Shown one piece after another: positions 10,017 to 21,314 of a stretch of DNA of 64,000 nucleotides. The notes under the pieces were generated by a model, which saw nothing but the letters and a program-made list of their open reading frames with translations, searched no databases and was not told the origin of the DNA. Source of the stretch: Chamaecyparis obtusa (taxonomy: Eukaryota; Streptophyta; Pinopsida; Cupressales; Cupressaceae); the NCBI GenBank assembly GCA_027943335.1, contig BSBK01004080.1:62001-126000 (forward strand), in the 5' to 3' direction. A program made the position numbers and the translations under genes. The number at the start of each line of letters is the position of its first letter. Within the stretch, counting starts at the first letter, position 1.

Positions 10017-10034
10017 GCCCCACGGTGGGCGCCA
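10017..10034 (-). promoter_or_regulatory. E1 primer-binding site
   Basis: On the minus strand the sequence just inside the LTR reads TGGCGCCCACCGTGGGGC, beginning with the TGG that pairs with tRNA 3'-CCA. E2 has a near match at the same position. I do not assign the tRNA. Confidence 0.75.
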
Positions 10035-10036
10035 TT

Positions 10037-10893
10037 TGTGTGTGAGTGATTACACCTTCATGAAATAACAAGATTTAAAGAGAATTTACACTATTCAAAG
10101 CAAACTAATCTAAATAATGCACAATTAATCTATCAACATCTCATGGATCTCTAAAATAAAGTGGTAAATGAGGCTCTCAGCTATGATCCTCACTAGTGAC
10201 ACTCTAAAGATGAGAATTAAGCTATATGATATGCAAATTTAGATCTATTCTATCAAATTCTAGCTCTATTTGATGAACAATCTACTATGATCAATGCAAT
10301 TTAAGCTAATTAGCAATGACAAATGATAAGTGAGTGATATGGATGCAAATTGACAGAGCTTTGCTGCAATTCAAAGATATGGAGTGGATGATTAATGCCT
10401 CAAAATGCCTTCTATTTATAAGATTTTCCCAAGGGTAGGGGGTAGAGTGAGATAACCATGGTTATGCTTGGGTAAGGTCAATTGGCTTTGCTTTGTCCCT
10501 AAATGGGGGGACAAACATTTAAATGGTTTCAAAAGGCTGGACCATTTCAACAACAGTGAGTGATTTGTGTCCATTTTGTCTCCTTTTTCCTTTGTTGAGA
10601 GAATTTCATATTTATTAATTAATTAAAGTAATTAAATTTAGCCATGAAGGGTAAGAGGTTCATTTTGATTTTTCATTTCAACAACTATGTCATTAATTGA
10701 ATTTAATCAATTTCTTAGTATTTTTCCCCTTTTCAAGCTTTATTTAATCATTTAATCATTTAATTGAATTTTTCTTTGATTTGAATTGCCTTTGTTCCAT
10801 TTATTGATTTTTAGTGCTATTTTGATGATTTGTTGCACCTTTTGATTGAATTTAAGCCTTTGCCAATTTTCCATGTCTACAAAAGTATGTACA
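10037..10893 (-). repeat. E1 5' LTR
   Basis: Begins on the plus strand with tgtgtgtgag three bases from the primer site and ends before E2 integrase sequence resumes. The outer end is uncertain because the partner LTR is outside the window; candidate ends in CA lie at 10881 (tctaca) and 10893 (tgtaca). Length is about 845-857 bp. A TATAAATA box is present on the minus strand at 10420-10413. Confidence 0.75.
10413..10420 (-). promoter_or_regulatory. Putative TATA box of the E1 LTR
   Basis: TATAAATA on the minus strand followed by a GC-richer stretch, about 380 bp from the inner LTR end, consistent with a Pol II promoter driving the element. Confidence 0.5.
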
Positions 10894-10910
10894 GGAGCAC
10901 AAAGAATGTC

Positions 10911-11468
10911 TCAGCTATAAAATATTTTCAGGTGCAGAGTGTTGATCAACTCTTTGAGCTATTCTCCTTCAGTAGTAGATAGTTGATAAGCACAATACCA
11001 AAATGTTGTAGTGATGATGTATGGACCAAGCTAGTTTGGTTCAAACTTTCCTTTTTGTATCTATTGTTGTTGATTCTTGGGGTTCTCTCGCAGGATGAGA
11101 TCACCCACTTGGAATTCCCTTTGTCTAAATTTCTTATTGTAGCTCATAGACATTCTTTTCTGGTATGCTCTTAGATGATCGAACACCACTTGCCGATGTT
11201 CATCTAGTAACTCTAGCTCTTATAGATGATATATTCTAATGTACTCATTAGTAATGAGGTTCTTTAGAGAGACTCGCAATGTAGGAATCTTGACCTCAAT
11301 AGGCAACACAACATCTACACCATAGACTAAGGCAAAGGGTGTAGCCCCTGTTGGATTTCTAATGGTTGTTCTGTAGGCCTATAAAGCTAGATTAATCTAG
11401 AGGTACCAATCTCTACCAGATTTGTGAACTGTTCTATACAGGATCTTGAGGATTGTCTTATTGGAAGC
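10911..11468 (-). pseudogene. E2 integrase, C-terminal part
   Basis: Minus-strand translation matches the C-terminal integrase of E1 piece by piece (compare 366-910): the conserved PTGATPF-type segment, the long helical region and the ending HLKIFYS followed by stop at 10911-10913, against HLKRFYT in E1. It carries in-frame stops. The upstream half of the gene continues at 38387 on the other side of E3. The breakpoint falls just before the conserved region that pairs with GQAEATN of E1. Confidence 0.85.
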
Positions 11469-13207
11469 TGAATAGGGTTAAAATAGATTCAACTCTATTA
11501 AAATGGATAGGGGGGAATATAAGATCTATTCTCAAACCCAAATTCCCAAAGAAGAGATCCAATTTGATCAACCAAGAGGTTAATAACAACTCGAATCAAT
11601 TTATGAAGAATATGGAAGAGAAAGAGAGAGAGAGTAAATCCAATATTTCCCTATAAAGGATATTATGCCTAAAATATGGAATAATTGAAATACAAATACT
11701 AACCTTGAATTAGGGTAGATCTGGAAAATGTCAAATTCTAATGTCTGTGTATACTTTGGGCAATTTTGAAACCTATTCCAAAATGGAAATGTCGAGATAG
11801 AGAAAACCCAGAAATATTTCTCCAAGATGAGCTTAGGTTAGGTTCAACCCTCATAAAAGGTCAAATACTACATTCTTTATTTCAAGTTTGATTATGATTC
11901 TGTTCGCAGATCTCAGAAGTTTGTCGAAAAGAGTATCCAAATTCTCTCTCAGATCCAAAATTCTACACCTGTACCTACAAGAAAAGGAGGATTTTTTTTT
12001 TTTGTTTGAGGGGTTTTCCTTGGTCAAACCCTGGTTTGGAATCAACCTTAATATTGAATTTGAAATAAGAATGCTAGCAAGTAGTAGAAAAGGATCTAAC
12101 AATGAAGCTATGCAATTCAATAGATATGCAATTGTAACAAGTATATTGATATGAAAGCTTGAAAAAAACAATAAATGTAAATGAAACCTCCATGATTGTA
12201 TGGTTGGAATCCACCTTAAAGGAAGACTGAAATGGATCTTGAAGATGAACAAAGGATCTTGAAGGAAGATCACACCATCATGATGGCTAGATCTAAGGTT
12301 TGAATGATGAATCTTAAATGCTTGAACCAAGTCCCTTCAATGGCTTGAATGCTTTAAATCCTTGATCTTCAATAGAGAACTTGAATGGAGAAGATGACTT
12401 GAATGCTTGAATGGATGCTTTCTTGATCACCTTGAGAGCTTGCACATGAAATTGCTTGAGTATGGATGAATAATAGATGTTGGATGAGAAAATGAGAGAG
12501 GAAGGCCTCCTTTTATAGTGAACTAGGGCACAATCCTCTAGAGGGGCCACCTTGGAGAATTAAATCCCAATTAGGTCCTAACCTTTAGAAAATATACCTA
12601 GATTAAATTCAATTAGAGGATTTACCATCCTGAAACCCGAAATGACCGACCTGGAGGCGGGAAAACAAGTATCCCGAAAGCCCGATGCCCAGAAATCAAG
12701 GATTCCAGAAATTTGAATGAGGGGGGAAAAGTAAAGGTTGGACCTGACCTAGTCAGGTTCGACCTCAATCTTGACCTAGTCAAGTTCAAGCTCGATCCTG
12801 ACCTAGTCAAGATCAACCTTGAATTTGACCCTAGGCCCAGATTCAGTCAGAACTAGGTCAGGAGGTCCTAGGGATGCCCAGAAACCTAGAAATGATATCA
12901 TAATAGGACAGAATGCTAGGGATAGACATAAAATCCTATGATTACTATGATGAAGGATAGGAGGACCTATTTCTAAATCCTACTTAGAAAATAGAGCCAT
13001 GGAAGAGGGAAATTAAGGAGAAACCTCTGGATCCTAACCCTAATTTCACCTAGAATGAAGAAATCAAGTGCAAGGAAGAAGTGGAAAGCGGGGAGAAATC
13101 TAAATACATGAAAAGACTTGATCAAGGTGCTTAACATGACCCCAAACCACTTACTTGGAGGGATAAACACTCTTAACATGGAAGTGCTTCCATTTTAAGA
13201 CAATACA
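11469..13207 (-). repeat. E3 LTR, left (3') copy
   Basis: 1739 bp, pairing with 36665-38381 along its whole length with scattered substitutions and small indels. A strong TATA box (TATAAAA, minus strand 12517-12511) is conserved in both copies. The LTR has many short tracts containing gacctagtca or caagttc near 12740-12850. Apparent ORFs inside it recur in the other LTR but look like chance reading frames. Confidence 0.92.
12511..12517 (-). promoter_or_regulatory. TATA box of the E3 LTR (left copy)
   Basis: TATAAAA on the minus strand, preserved at 37709-37703 in the right LTR and at 63764-63758 in the related sequence at the right edge of the window. Confidence 0.6.
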
Positions 13208-13222
13208 TTAAGCCCCCACTTT
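13208..13222 (-). promoter_or_regulatory. E3 polypurine tract
   Basis: Directly abutting the LTR, the minus strand reads aaagtgggggcttaa. This is a purine-rich stretch in the position used to prime plus-strand DNA synthesis. Confidence 0.65.
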
Positions 13223-14382
13223 AGCAAGAGTATGGGCTCGATGCAAACTCTTGGTAAAGGAGAAGAAAGAGGAGATCCAAGTAGATTCACAACAAGATAA
13301 AATAACACTTAGCTAAGGACACGAGCCCCTAGACTAAGGATTATACCTCAACATAGACACCCGAGGGTGCCAAAAGAACAAGGGTTAGTACTAAATAACC
13401 CAAATCAATTAGCATAAGAAACCTCGCTAAGAAATATTTCTCATACTAATATCATATTTGGAAAGCTATCATAAAAGAATAAATGTTTACATAAGAAAGA
13501 AAAGAGCAACACTATAAATGACATAGCTTCATGATCCCATCCTATTAGCATGAAAGAAAAAAAATAGAAAAGAGAAATTGATTACCTCACCCAGTAAGAT
13601 GCCCACCTTACCGTGAATCACCCTGGAGGGAGAGCCCAACAGGTTCACCCATATACTATGCTTACAATTGTAATGCATCTTCTGATAGCTTCTGGAATAC
13701 CCATAGATCCATGTTCTTGTATCACTATGAATATGAAATGCATGTCTCCTAAGGATTTAGCAACTTATGTATGTTACCCTCAGAAGATTTAGCATATAGG
13801 TGTGTGTCTTTTTAGGATTTAGCAACTTACATGCATTACCTTCCAAGATTTAGCATATTTCAAAAATTTGAAAAATGCATCTCTCCTCAAGATTTAGCAA
13901 CTTATGTGTGTTATCTTCAAAAGATTTAGCATACAAATGCATGTCTTTTTAGGATTTAACAACTTATGTTCGTTACCTTCCAAGATTTAGCATATAAAAA
14001 AAATATATATATATAGTACAAGGGAGGCCCTATATATGCCCCCCTCCTTAATATGGCAAAAACATACTATTTTGACATGTTAAGGAAAGAAAAAGAACAA
14101 GGATAAAGCCTTCCTCAGCATCAAGACAATATCCACAAACAACACCCAGTCCAAGCCAAGAAAGTCATAGCTTCTATGAGGCCATGGAAGGGACTAATGT
14201 AAAGAGATATCATGCAAGAAGTGAAAAGAAAGTAACCCTTATGAGGGATAGTACACTGTTCAGTTTCCAAGGTGAGAGATATATCAACCATGGGAACCCA
14301 ATGTCAAACAATAAAATAGGTTATGATCAAGGACATAGATCCTTAATGCAAACCAAAATTTTCATGTATGATTGAATGTCAC
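13223..14382 (-). other. E3 internal region, 3' part, non-coding
   Basis: No credible reading frame. It contains the tandem repeat at 13747-13998 and is broken at 14382 by the insertion of E4. Confidence 0.6.
13747..13998. repeat. About 65-bp tandem repeat in the E3 3' region, about four copies
   Basis: Each unit contains gatttagcaactta and, about 33 bp later, gatttagcata. Copies start near 13748, 13812, 13889 and 13951. One carries a roughly 12-bp insertion. Tandem repeats in the 3' untranslated region are a known habit of Tat-lineage elements; whether E3 belongs there is inferred. Confidence 0.8.
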
Positions 14383-15824
14383 TGTTATACACTAAGTTTG
14401 CACCCTTGTTTCAAGCTCTCATAGTCTTGATAACCTAGTATAACATGGGAATCATCTCCAGGTGTGGGACCTATGCTAACTGAGATGAGACCTCTAGGTT
14501 CTAGGCTGGTTCCTCTTGGATAATCACCTTAATTTTCTTCTAGACATGAAAAAGTAAACTTTTGAGGGAAAGGGATAGAAGGAATGCTTGGAAAGGGAAA
14601 ATGACTGAAAGCAAACTACCTACTAGGTGATACACCAAAATTAGGGTATGAATTGAAGCATAAAGGGATGGAATCAATGAAAGGCTTAGGTCTAGTAGGT
14701 CACAACTTACTGAATAGGCTTGCATAAGTGTTTCATAAGAGGGCCTAAACGTAAGGCACAACCTATGACCTGCAAGTAGATAATCAATTCTGTAACTCGG
14801 TGTAGGATTGAGACAAGATTGTTAGGGGGCTAAAGTATACCCACAAAACATCTAAATTAGATCAAACACAATAACATACACAATTAAAGAAATTAAGAGG
14901 GATCAAGAAACCTAAGTTATCATTCAAAACATACATTTACTTCAACTCAGTAAGAGGTAATTCAGACAAGGAAGCATAGGGACATGAAGAATTGTCACAA
15001 AATACCTCTACAATATTTGAATTATCAATGAAAGATTTACAACTGTATAAGCCAGAGGGTAGAAATGATACCATAGATGACCCTTACAAAAAGTGAAATT
15101 CTTTTACAATTGTCCAACTCTGAGCTCAAAAGCTCCAAAAAATACAATATATACATCTCCTCTAAACAAGTAGGAGAAAAACCCAACTAGGGTTACAGAT
15201 TTTGCATGGAATAAACAAACCCTAATTCTGTCAAGTCTGATCACAAATGTTACTTCTGCAAATATCTCAACCGATCAAATATTCATCTTTGTGTGCCCAT
15301 CCCTGTACTGAAATCAACCTATGGACAAGCAACCTCAGTTCACCAACCTTTCTACAACAGGCCCGCCATGAATGCTCTAAATTTGATCATACTTCCTTGG
15401 GAACAGTACCATTTAAAAGCTGGTGCCAACTCTTTCTAGCATCTCCTGGCATGAAAATGTAGCACAATACCCTTCAACACTAGCCAATAGTCATCTCCAT
15501 TTCCCTCTCAACCATAACTATCCTGAGAATTTATTTCCTAAGTTAACCGACGTCGTGCATGGCCGAAAAGTGCAAAACCTTAGCAAAACTTTCATAGGAA
15601 TTTGAATTTAAATGCTAACAGCTAGCAAGGCTGAAATTAAAACACAACCGCCAATCTCAAACATTTCCCAATGGATGAATGACCATGATATGCTAAGAAA
15701 ACAACTTGAAAACACATCTCAAAAAGTCAAAGACCATGTCGTCAGTAGCACCCAATAGAAAACAAGCACATCAGAAAAGACCAACACCTCAGAAGTCAAA
15801 AGAACCTGGACCTCGCATTGGATA

Positions 15825-15876
15825 GTGGTCTCATGGTCACATGGGCTCAAAAGATCCCATGTGATCACGTGACCAC
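15825..15876. repeat. Inverted repeat (21-bp arms, 10-nt loop) in E4 LTR
   Basis: Arm gtggtctcatggtcacatgg plus one g, loop ctcaaaagat, then the opposite arm; 18 of 21 positions pair. The counterpart in the right LTR is at 33761-33812. Mismatches are mostly C/T or G/A, as expected for decay of methylated CpG. Confidence 0.7.
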
Positions 15877-16383
15877 CATAGATATTTCTTCCCTACCATC
15901 TCACTTAAGATACTCAGCCCCACTAACACATCTCCACCTGTTCAATTCAGCAGCCAATGAGGAGCGAGCACATCAGAAACTGAGGACCCACCTGACAGAG
16001 CCTGGAGATAAAGCAAGATCAATGGCCATCGCATGATCGCATGCTCTGACATAAAGCCTTATGGACATACGCCAGCCATCGATCCTCTATAGATGTCAGA
16101 GCCTCTGACTTCCAAAAGGGCCCAATCCTACTAACAAGAGATGACTCATTAGCATGTGGACCAATCAGAATATGCCACTTGCACACAATTGGCAGTGGAC
16201 CTGCCTATTTGAAGAGTTACATCACAAGGGATAATCGATGGTTGGTGCATAATCTCATGGCTCTGATAGAACGCATGAGATCATACACTAGCCGTTGGAT
16301 CAAAAAGGTGTGAGAGTGCTGGGCCCAGGAGACATAAAGGCCAAAAACATTAGAAAAGATTAAGCACTAGGACTTAGGAAAAA

Positions 16384-16483
16384 TTAAAGTGCGTGGACCT
16401 TTTGAGACTTAGGGAATTATTAAAGCATGTGGACCTTTTGAGACTTAGGGAATTATTAAAGCACGTGGACCTTTTGAGACTTT
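16384..16483. repeat. 36-bp tandem repeat in E4 LTR, three copies
   Basis: The core gtggaccttttgagactt recurs at 16393, 16429 and 16465. Three matching copies are in the right LTR around 34320-34415. One copy per LTR carries gcacgtgg, a G-box-like core. Confidence 0.85.
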
Positions 16484-16718
16484 AGTGGCCGAAAAGGTAA
16501 TGAAACAATATAATAGGCCAAAGAGATTTTTAGGGTTTTCTGCCTGCAACGACTAGTTTATGAATTTTTTGACTACAGATCAAGGGATAAAACAAATTGT
16601 AGAGGCCAGAGGACAGGGCAGAAAACCATGAAATTTTTTGAGGTGCTTGGCAGGGTTAAAACAGGGACATGGGGATAGATTTTAGCCAAATGTGTAGAAT
16701 AGGAAAATTATGGTAACA

Positions 16719-16915
16719 TTTTGCTGATTTCTTCTGGATGTCAGCCTACTAGACATAGATCAGTGGCCTAAAAGTAGTCCATTGGGCATGGGGTCATACA
16801 GAAACACAAAAATTTGATAGAGAGATACAACCTGTGCATGGGCACTTCTTGGAAAATAGAGGAACTAACCTAGAAAGCAGGGAAAGAAAAAAATAGGGGA
16901 AATATTTATAGAGAT
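16719..16915 (-). other. E4 3' untranslated stretch
   Basis: About 200 bp between integrase and the 3' LTR. No clear polypurine tract; the purine-rich agaagaaatcagcaaaa on the minus strand beside the LTR is the best candidate. Confidence 0.4.
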
Positions 16916-18274
16916 TTACAAGGAAGGACTAACCTCAAAATAGGGCTTCAAGTGGAAACCATTCACTGATATTGGCAAGGCATCTCCTTCAAGGGTTGAT
17001 AGTTGAAAAGCATTAGATCCTTTGCACTCTATTATAACAAATGGTCCACTCCAAAATGAATCAAATTTGGTATGTCTACTAGGCTTGGATCTGAACTCAT
17101 CCCACTTGAGGACTACATCCCCAACTTTAAAATTTCTGATCCTGACTCTTTTATCAAAACTTTTCTTTGTTTGGATCTGATGGAATTCCATATCCTGCAT
17201 TGATTTGTTTTTGAGTTCTTCTAATTCCATCAATTGAGTATATCTGATCTGCAAAGGATCTCCTTCCTCAAATAGAACATATTGAGTGGCTAAGTCCAGA
17301 GTTGGTAATTTAGTTGAAATGGACAACTTAGCCTCTCTGCCATACACTAGCACATAAGGAGAATTCCCAATGATCTTCTTTGGAGTAATTCTATCTAGCC
17401 ATAAGGCAGACCTTAATTTAGTAAGCCAATCCCTCTGGTTGTCTTGCAGAGTCTTCTTGATTATCCTAATAAAATTCTTGTTTGTTGATTCTGCTAAGCC
17501 ATTGCCCTAAGGGTAGTAATTGGAACTGGTATACAGATAGATGCCATTCTTGACTGCCCACTCTGAGACTTTGAGGCCTGTGAATGCCAATGCATTATCT
17601 AAAATTATGGAGTTTGGAGTGCCAAACCTATGGATTATATCATCATAAAAACTTAATATAGCACTCTCATTTGATTCCTTTAAAGCAATTGCTTTTGTCC
17701 ATCTAGTGAAGTAATTTTTTGCAGTAATTATCCATTTATGGCCTGCACTAGATGGAGGATTAATCATGCCAATGAAATCTATACCCCACTTCATGAAAGG
17801 TTGTTTTGTTCTGACTGACTGTAAGGGAAAGGCTGCAAGCCTTTCTTTTCCTGCAAACATGGCACATTTGATGCATTTTCTCACATGCTCATGACTATCC
17901 TTAAAGATAGATGGCCAATAGTATCTAGCCCTCATGATTTTAAAAGTAGTAGTCCTAGGAGAAAAGTGACCTCCAGAAGGTCCATCATGAAACTCAAATA
18001 GGATGTCTGCTACCTTTTTTGAATCAATGCATCTTAAAAGGACACCATTGTGATCTTTTCTAAAAAGAACTTCATCTACCAACACAAAAGGAATAGATTT
18101 CAATCTATAATACCTCCTTTTTGTTGAATCTAGGCCTGCAGGACATTGTCTTATCTTCAAGTAATTGATCATATTAGGCAACCAGCTTGTTGCCTTGGCT
18201 TGTTCTTCTATAGAATGCACCACCAGAGATGCATCTATTTGTTCTAATTTCTTTGAACTCTCATCTGATGCCAA
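16916..18274 (-). pseudogene. E4 integrase
   Basis: Minus-strand translation shows the HHCC zinc-finger region (H..H followed by CIKC near 17870), then the catalytic core: GIDFIGM with the first Asp, ILDNALAF with the second Asp, and GNGLAEST with the Glu just past an in-frame TAG near 17506. The C-terminal part (16916-17353) has the segment FKVGDVVLKWD and a FWSGPFVI motif, typical of gypsy integrase tails. No chromodomain is seen. At least one stop breaks the gene, which follows RNase H directly with no second RNase H in between. Confidence 0.88.
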
Positions 18275-18551
18275 ATTCTCACAAAGACCTCTTCCTCTAA
18301 CTAGCGTGGTAGTTCAGATATCTATGTCATATTCCATCACCTTGGTGATCCAACCAGCTCTTTTCTCATTTAGGTCTTTGGAAAGTAGAAATTCTTTGAC
18401 ACTTGGATGAGTAACCCTCAAGTGTACCTTGCTATGGGTCAAAAAATATCTAAATTTTTTTAAAGTTCTTTACCACAGCAAGTACATGTTTCTCTACAAA
18501 AGAGTATCTCTGTTCATATTCTTCTAAACCTTTTCTAAAGAAAGCAATAGG
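18275..18551 (-). pseudogene. E4 first RNase H, C-terminal part
   Basis: Continuation of the gypsy-type RNase H after reverse transcriptase, with EEYEQRYSFVEKHVLAVV and FRYFLTHSK segments readable across a stop and a frameshift near the T run at 18454-18460. It is followed immediately by the integrase N-terminus. Confidence 0.75.
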
Positions 18552-19517
18552 CTACTCCAATCCATTTGAATTTTCTTGAGTCAGCATTGCATATATAGCA
18601 TCACAACCTCCATAAGCATAAAGGATAAAATCCTTACTAAAATTTGGGTTTAAGAGAGTAGGGGCTTCTATTAAGGCCTCTTTGATAGCTTGGAAATTGA
18701 CTCTCCCTTCTTTGGTCCAACTAAAAGCTAAACTCTTCTTTAACATGGCTGTCAAAGGCTTGAGTAAATCTGCAATGTTAGGCAAGAACCTCCTAACAAA
18801 ATTGATCTTTCCTATGAAAGATTGGAGACTTTTCTTATGATGTGGCAATGGTAGCTCTAAGATGGCTGCAATTCTCTCAGGATCTACTATGATCCCTTCT
18901 TTGGATACTACATATCCCAACAATTTTCCTTCATGAATTGCAAACACACATTTCTTGGGATTAAGAGATATCCCAAATTCTCTACACCTTTCAAAGATCT
19001 TCCTCAAATGTTTGATGTGATTTTCTGCATGCTTTGAATAGATAGTTATGTCATCTAAGTATACCAACACAAAATTGTACATTAGGCTCTTAAGGGCCAT
19101 ATCCATTGCCTTTTGAAATGTAGCACCTGCATTTGACAAACCAAAGGGCATATTTTGATAAGCCATGGTTCCCCACTTGGTTGTAAATGCATTCTTGTAT
19201 TGATCCTCTTCATTTACTAATATCTGATTATATCCTGAATAGCCATCCAATAATGAAAATCTCTTAGATCCAGAGACACATTGTAAGATTTTCTCCATAG
19301 AGGGTAATGTATGGTAGTCTTTTAGAGAGGCCCTATTAAGATCCCTAAAGTCAACACATAACCTTAGCTCCCCATTCTTCTTCCTGATAGGAACAAGGTT
19401 AGAAACCCAACTAGTATGCTTGATGGGGTAGATGATACCACTTTCTATCAATTTGAGCACTTCCTTATGCATAAGTGGATCAAGTTTGGGATTAACAGGC
19501 CTTTTCTTTTGCCTCAC
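18552..19517 (-). pseudogene. E4 reverse transcriptase and start of RNase H
   Basis: A 321-codon open stretch with the full set of gypsy RT blocks: LRLCVDFRDLNRA, the LLDGYSGYNQI block, MPFGLSNAGATFQ, the catalytic YLDD within VLVYLDDITIYSK, and GKLLGYVVSKEGI. The RNase H connection begins after NIADLLKPLT. It is in a different frame from the upstream 19535-19969 piece because of a 1-nt shift near 19630. The active-site residues are kept. Confidence 0.93.
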
Positions 19518-19534
19518 TGGTTTGGCATTAGGTT

Positions 19535-19969
19535 CTAACTCAATAGTGTACTGAGAAAGGGTAGGATCAAAACCTTTGAGGTCCTCATATTGCCATGCAA
19601 AAACATCACTAAATTCTTTGAATAATTGGGTGTAATCTTGCTTTCCAATTCAATGTTTACTTTTCCAAATTGTAAGCTCTTACCTGGTTCCAACTCTAAT
19701 TCAACACAATGTTCTTGTTGGACTACCAGGCTAGCTTTGTTTTTATTAACTTCATCATCCTTGTTGAAGACAGTCTCTAAGGTAACAAGACCTCTAGGCA
19801 TCTTATTGGACTTTAGTTGTATCACTTGATCACCATAATTTTGTGATAATCTCTCTTGATTATGCCTTGAAAAGACATCCTCTTCGAATAAGAATTGTAG
19901 AATTTGTTCATCATTGTCAAACACCTGCCAATTGACATCATTATCAGGAATAGAGGATCTGACAATCAC
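19535..19969 (-). pseudogene. E4 linker between archaeal RNase H and reverse transcriptase
   Basis: Acidic, hydrophilic segment in the same frame as the RNase H upstream. After a frameshift near 19630 the other frame gives the usual pre-RT segment (FSDVFAWQYEDLKGFDP), which leads into reverse transcriptase. Confidence 0.7.
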
Positions 19970-20020
19970 TTTGATATGCTGTTGATCTACCTCTTTTGAA
20001 ACACTATTTGGAATGTCATA

Positions 20021-20641
20021 CTAAGATCCAACAACAGCTAACCTATCTGCACTTTGATTTAGCTTCCTAGGGATAGCAACAATATTGAAAGCACAAAAAT
20101 CTTCAATTGCATCCCAAACCCTATGCTTGTATGCTTTCAAAGTGTCATTTTTGGTTGTACTTATCCCTCTTACTTGGCTGGAAACTAACTCACTATCACC
20201 ATAAACTTTTAAGGCCTTAAGCCCTCTTTTTCTAGCCCATTCTAGTCCATTGACTAGACTTTCATACTCTATAGTATTGCTAGTCCAGGAGAAACTAAAT
20301 CTAAAGGTAGTATAATACCTTTCTCCTTTCAGGGACACTAACGTAGCACCACCACCAGAACCATGTCTACTTCTAGCTCCATCAAAAAATAGTTCCCAAA
20401 CCTGATTACTCTGATCCTCTAAATTAGTGTCTTCTTTGAAAAGGATTGGTTCTATAGATCCACTTTCTTGTCTCAAATAACTTCCCAAACCAAAATCCCA
20501 AACAAGATTTTCTTGGGCCTTTGATGTTCTTTCATCTAGGAAAATATCAGGGATATTTTCTATCTTAGTGTCTGCTTCACTAATGGTTTGGAAGTCATTG
20601 TTATCAAATATAGGGAAATTTACATTAGTGGTATTAGACAC
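20021..20641 (-). pseudogene. E4 archaeal-type RNase H located upstream of reverse transcriptase
   Basis: 206 codons. The C-terminal 125 residues match the second RNase H of E1: FFDGARS (D87), IEYES (E127), VYGDSEL (D149) and NQSADRL (D199). The distances 40, 22 and 50 residues are exactly those of E1 (D1920, E1960, D1982, D2032). It would degrade the RNA strand of RNA-DNA hybrids. In E1 and other Tat elements this domain follows the first RNase H; here it sits between protease and reverse transcriptase, in frame with protease. No second copy lies downstream of the RT. Confidence 0.92.
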
Positions 20642-20725
20642 ATATGGTTCTATATGGTGTGCTGCTAATGGTTCTGACTAAATGGTGACCTTGGTCCCAT
20701 ATCTTGTATGAAATAACATGTGAGA

Positions 20726-21289
20726 CTAGTCAGAAGATAGATAGTCTCCTATCTTGGCTGTAAACTCGCTTGAAAGACATATAGCAAATAATGCAGGGAG
20801 ATCTATGATATATATATCAAGGAGGATGGAGAAATTAGGACTAGCATGAAGGATTAGACTGGTATCCTTGGCCACGCCTATAGTATTGATTGAGGATCCA
20901 TCAAGTTGGGTAACCTTCTTTTGGAAGGGTTGATATTTCTGTCCTAATTCGTTAGCTACTTTCTTGGGCATTACAGTACTAGTAGCTCCACTATCTACCA
21001 TACAATTATGCACTAAAGATTTTCCAATAATTAGAGATACATAAAAGGGAGGTGGCTTTGAGTTCCTACCTTGCATGGTATTGGCCTTGGAGTTGCTACT
21101 TGGAGCCTCCTTTTCTTGATTAGTGTTAACCAACACTAGTTTTGTAGCTTCTTTGGTAGGATGAGGAGTTGTTGCCTTAGTCATGGCCTTCTTCAAGATT
21201 TTAGACTGCCTTGGGATAGGCAAAGAGTCCCACATGGACATGGTGACATTCACCTTCTTCATGTTGTCTACAATATTAAAAGGTGTCAT
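20726..21289 (-). pseudogene. E4 aspartic protease
   Basis: Contains the active-site motif CMVDSGATSTVMP followed by a typical retropepsin layout (hydrophobic strand, flap-like segment, LDIYIIDLP). It would cut the gag-pol precursor. An upstream Lys/Thr/Pro-rich stretch is the gag-protease linker. It ends at an in-frame stop before the RNase H, in the same reading frame. Confidence 0.88.
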
Positions 21290-21314
21290 AGTGTGTACTC
21301 TTTACTATGCTTTC

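Larger units (their letters stand above)
1..10893 (-). mobile_element. E1: Tat-type Ty3/gypsy LTR retrotransposon, left end cut off
   Basis: Minus-strand element with, in transcription order, LTR (about 10893-10037), primer site (10034-10017), a 2.2-kb leader, one gag-pol ORF (7856-363) and a 3' untranslated region running off the left edge. Two RNase H domains, the second of archaeal type between RNase H and integrase, are the hallmark of the plant Tat lineage. It lies immediately downstream of the integrase stop codon of E2 (10911-10913), so it was inserted into the 3' untranslated region of E2. The second LTR and TSD are not visible. An open gag-pol of this length suggests a younger insertion than its neighbours; that is inference. 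Confidence 0.9.
14383..16718 (-). repeat. E4 LTR, left (3') copy
   Basis: 2336 bp against 2335 bp for the right copy (32320-34654), closely similar throughout. It contains a 36-bp tandem repeat (16384-16483) and a long imperfect hairpin (15825-15876), both present in the partner LTR. Small plus-strand ORFs at 15247-16036 also recur in the other LTR and look like chance frames. Confidence 0.93.

Noticed and set aside
12314..12550. ORF repeated in both E3 LTRs (also 37506-37742)
   Set aside because: Same frame only because the LTRs are duplicates; no domain and it overlaps the promoter region.
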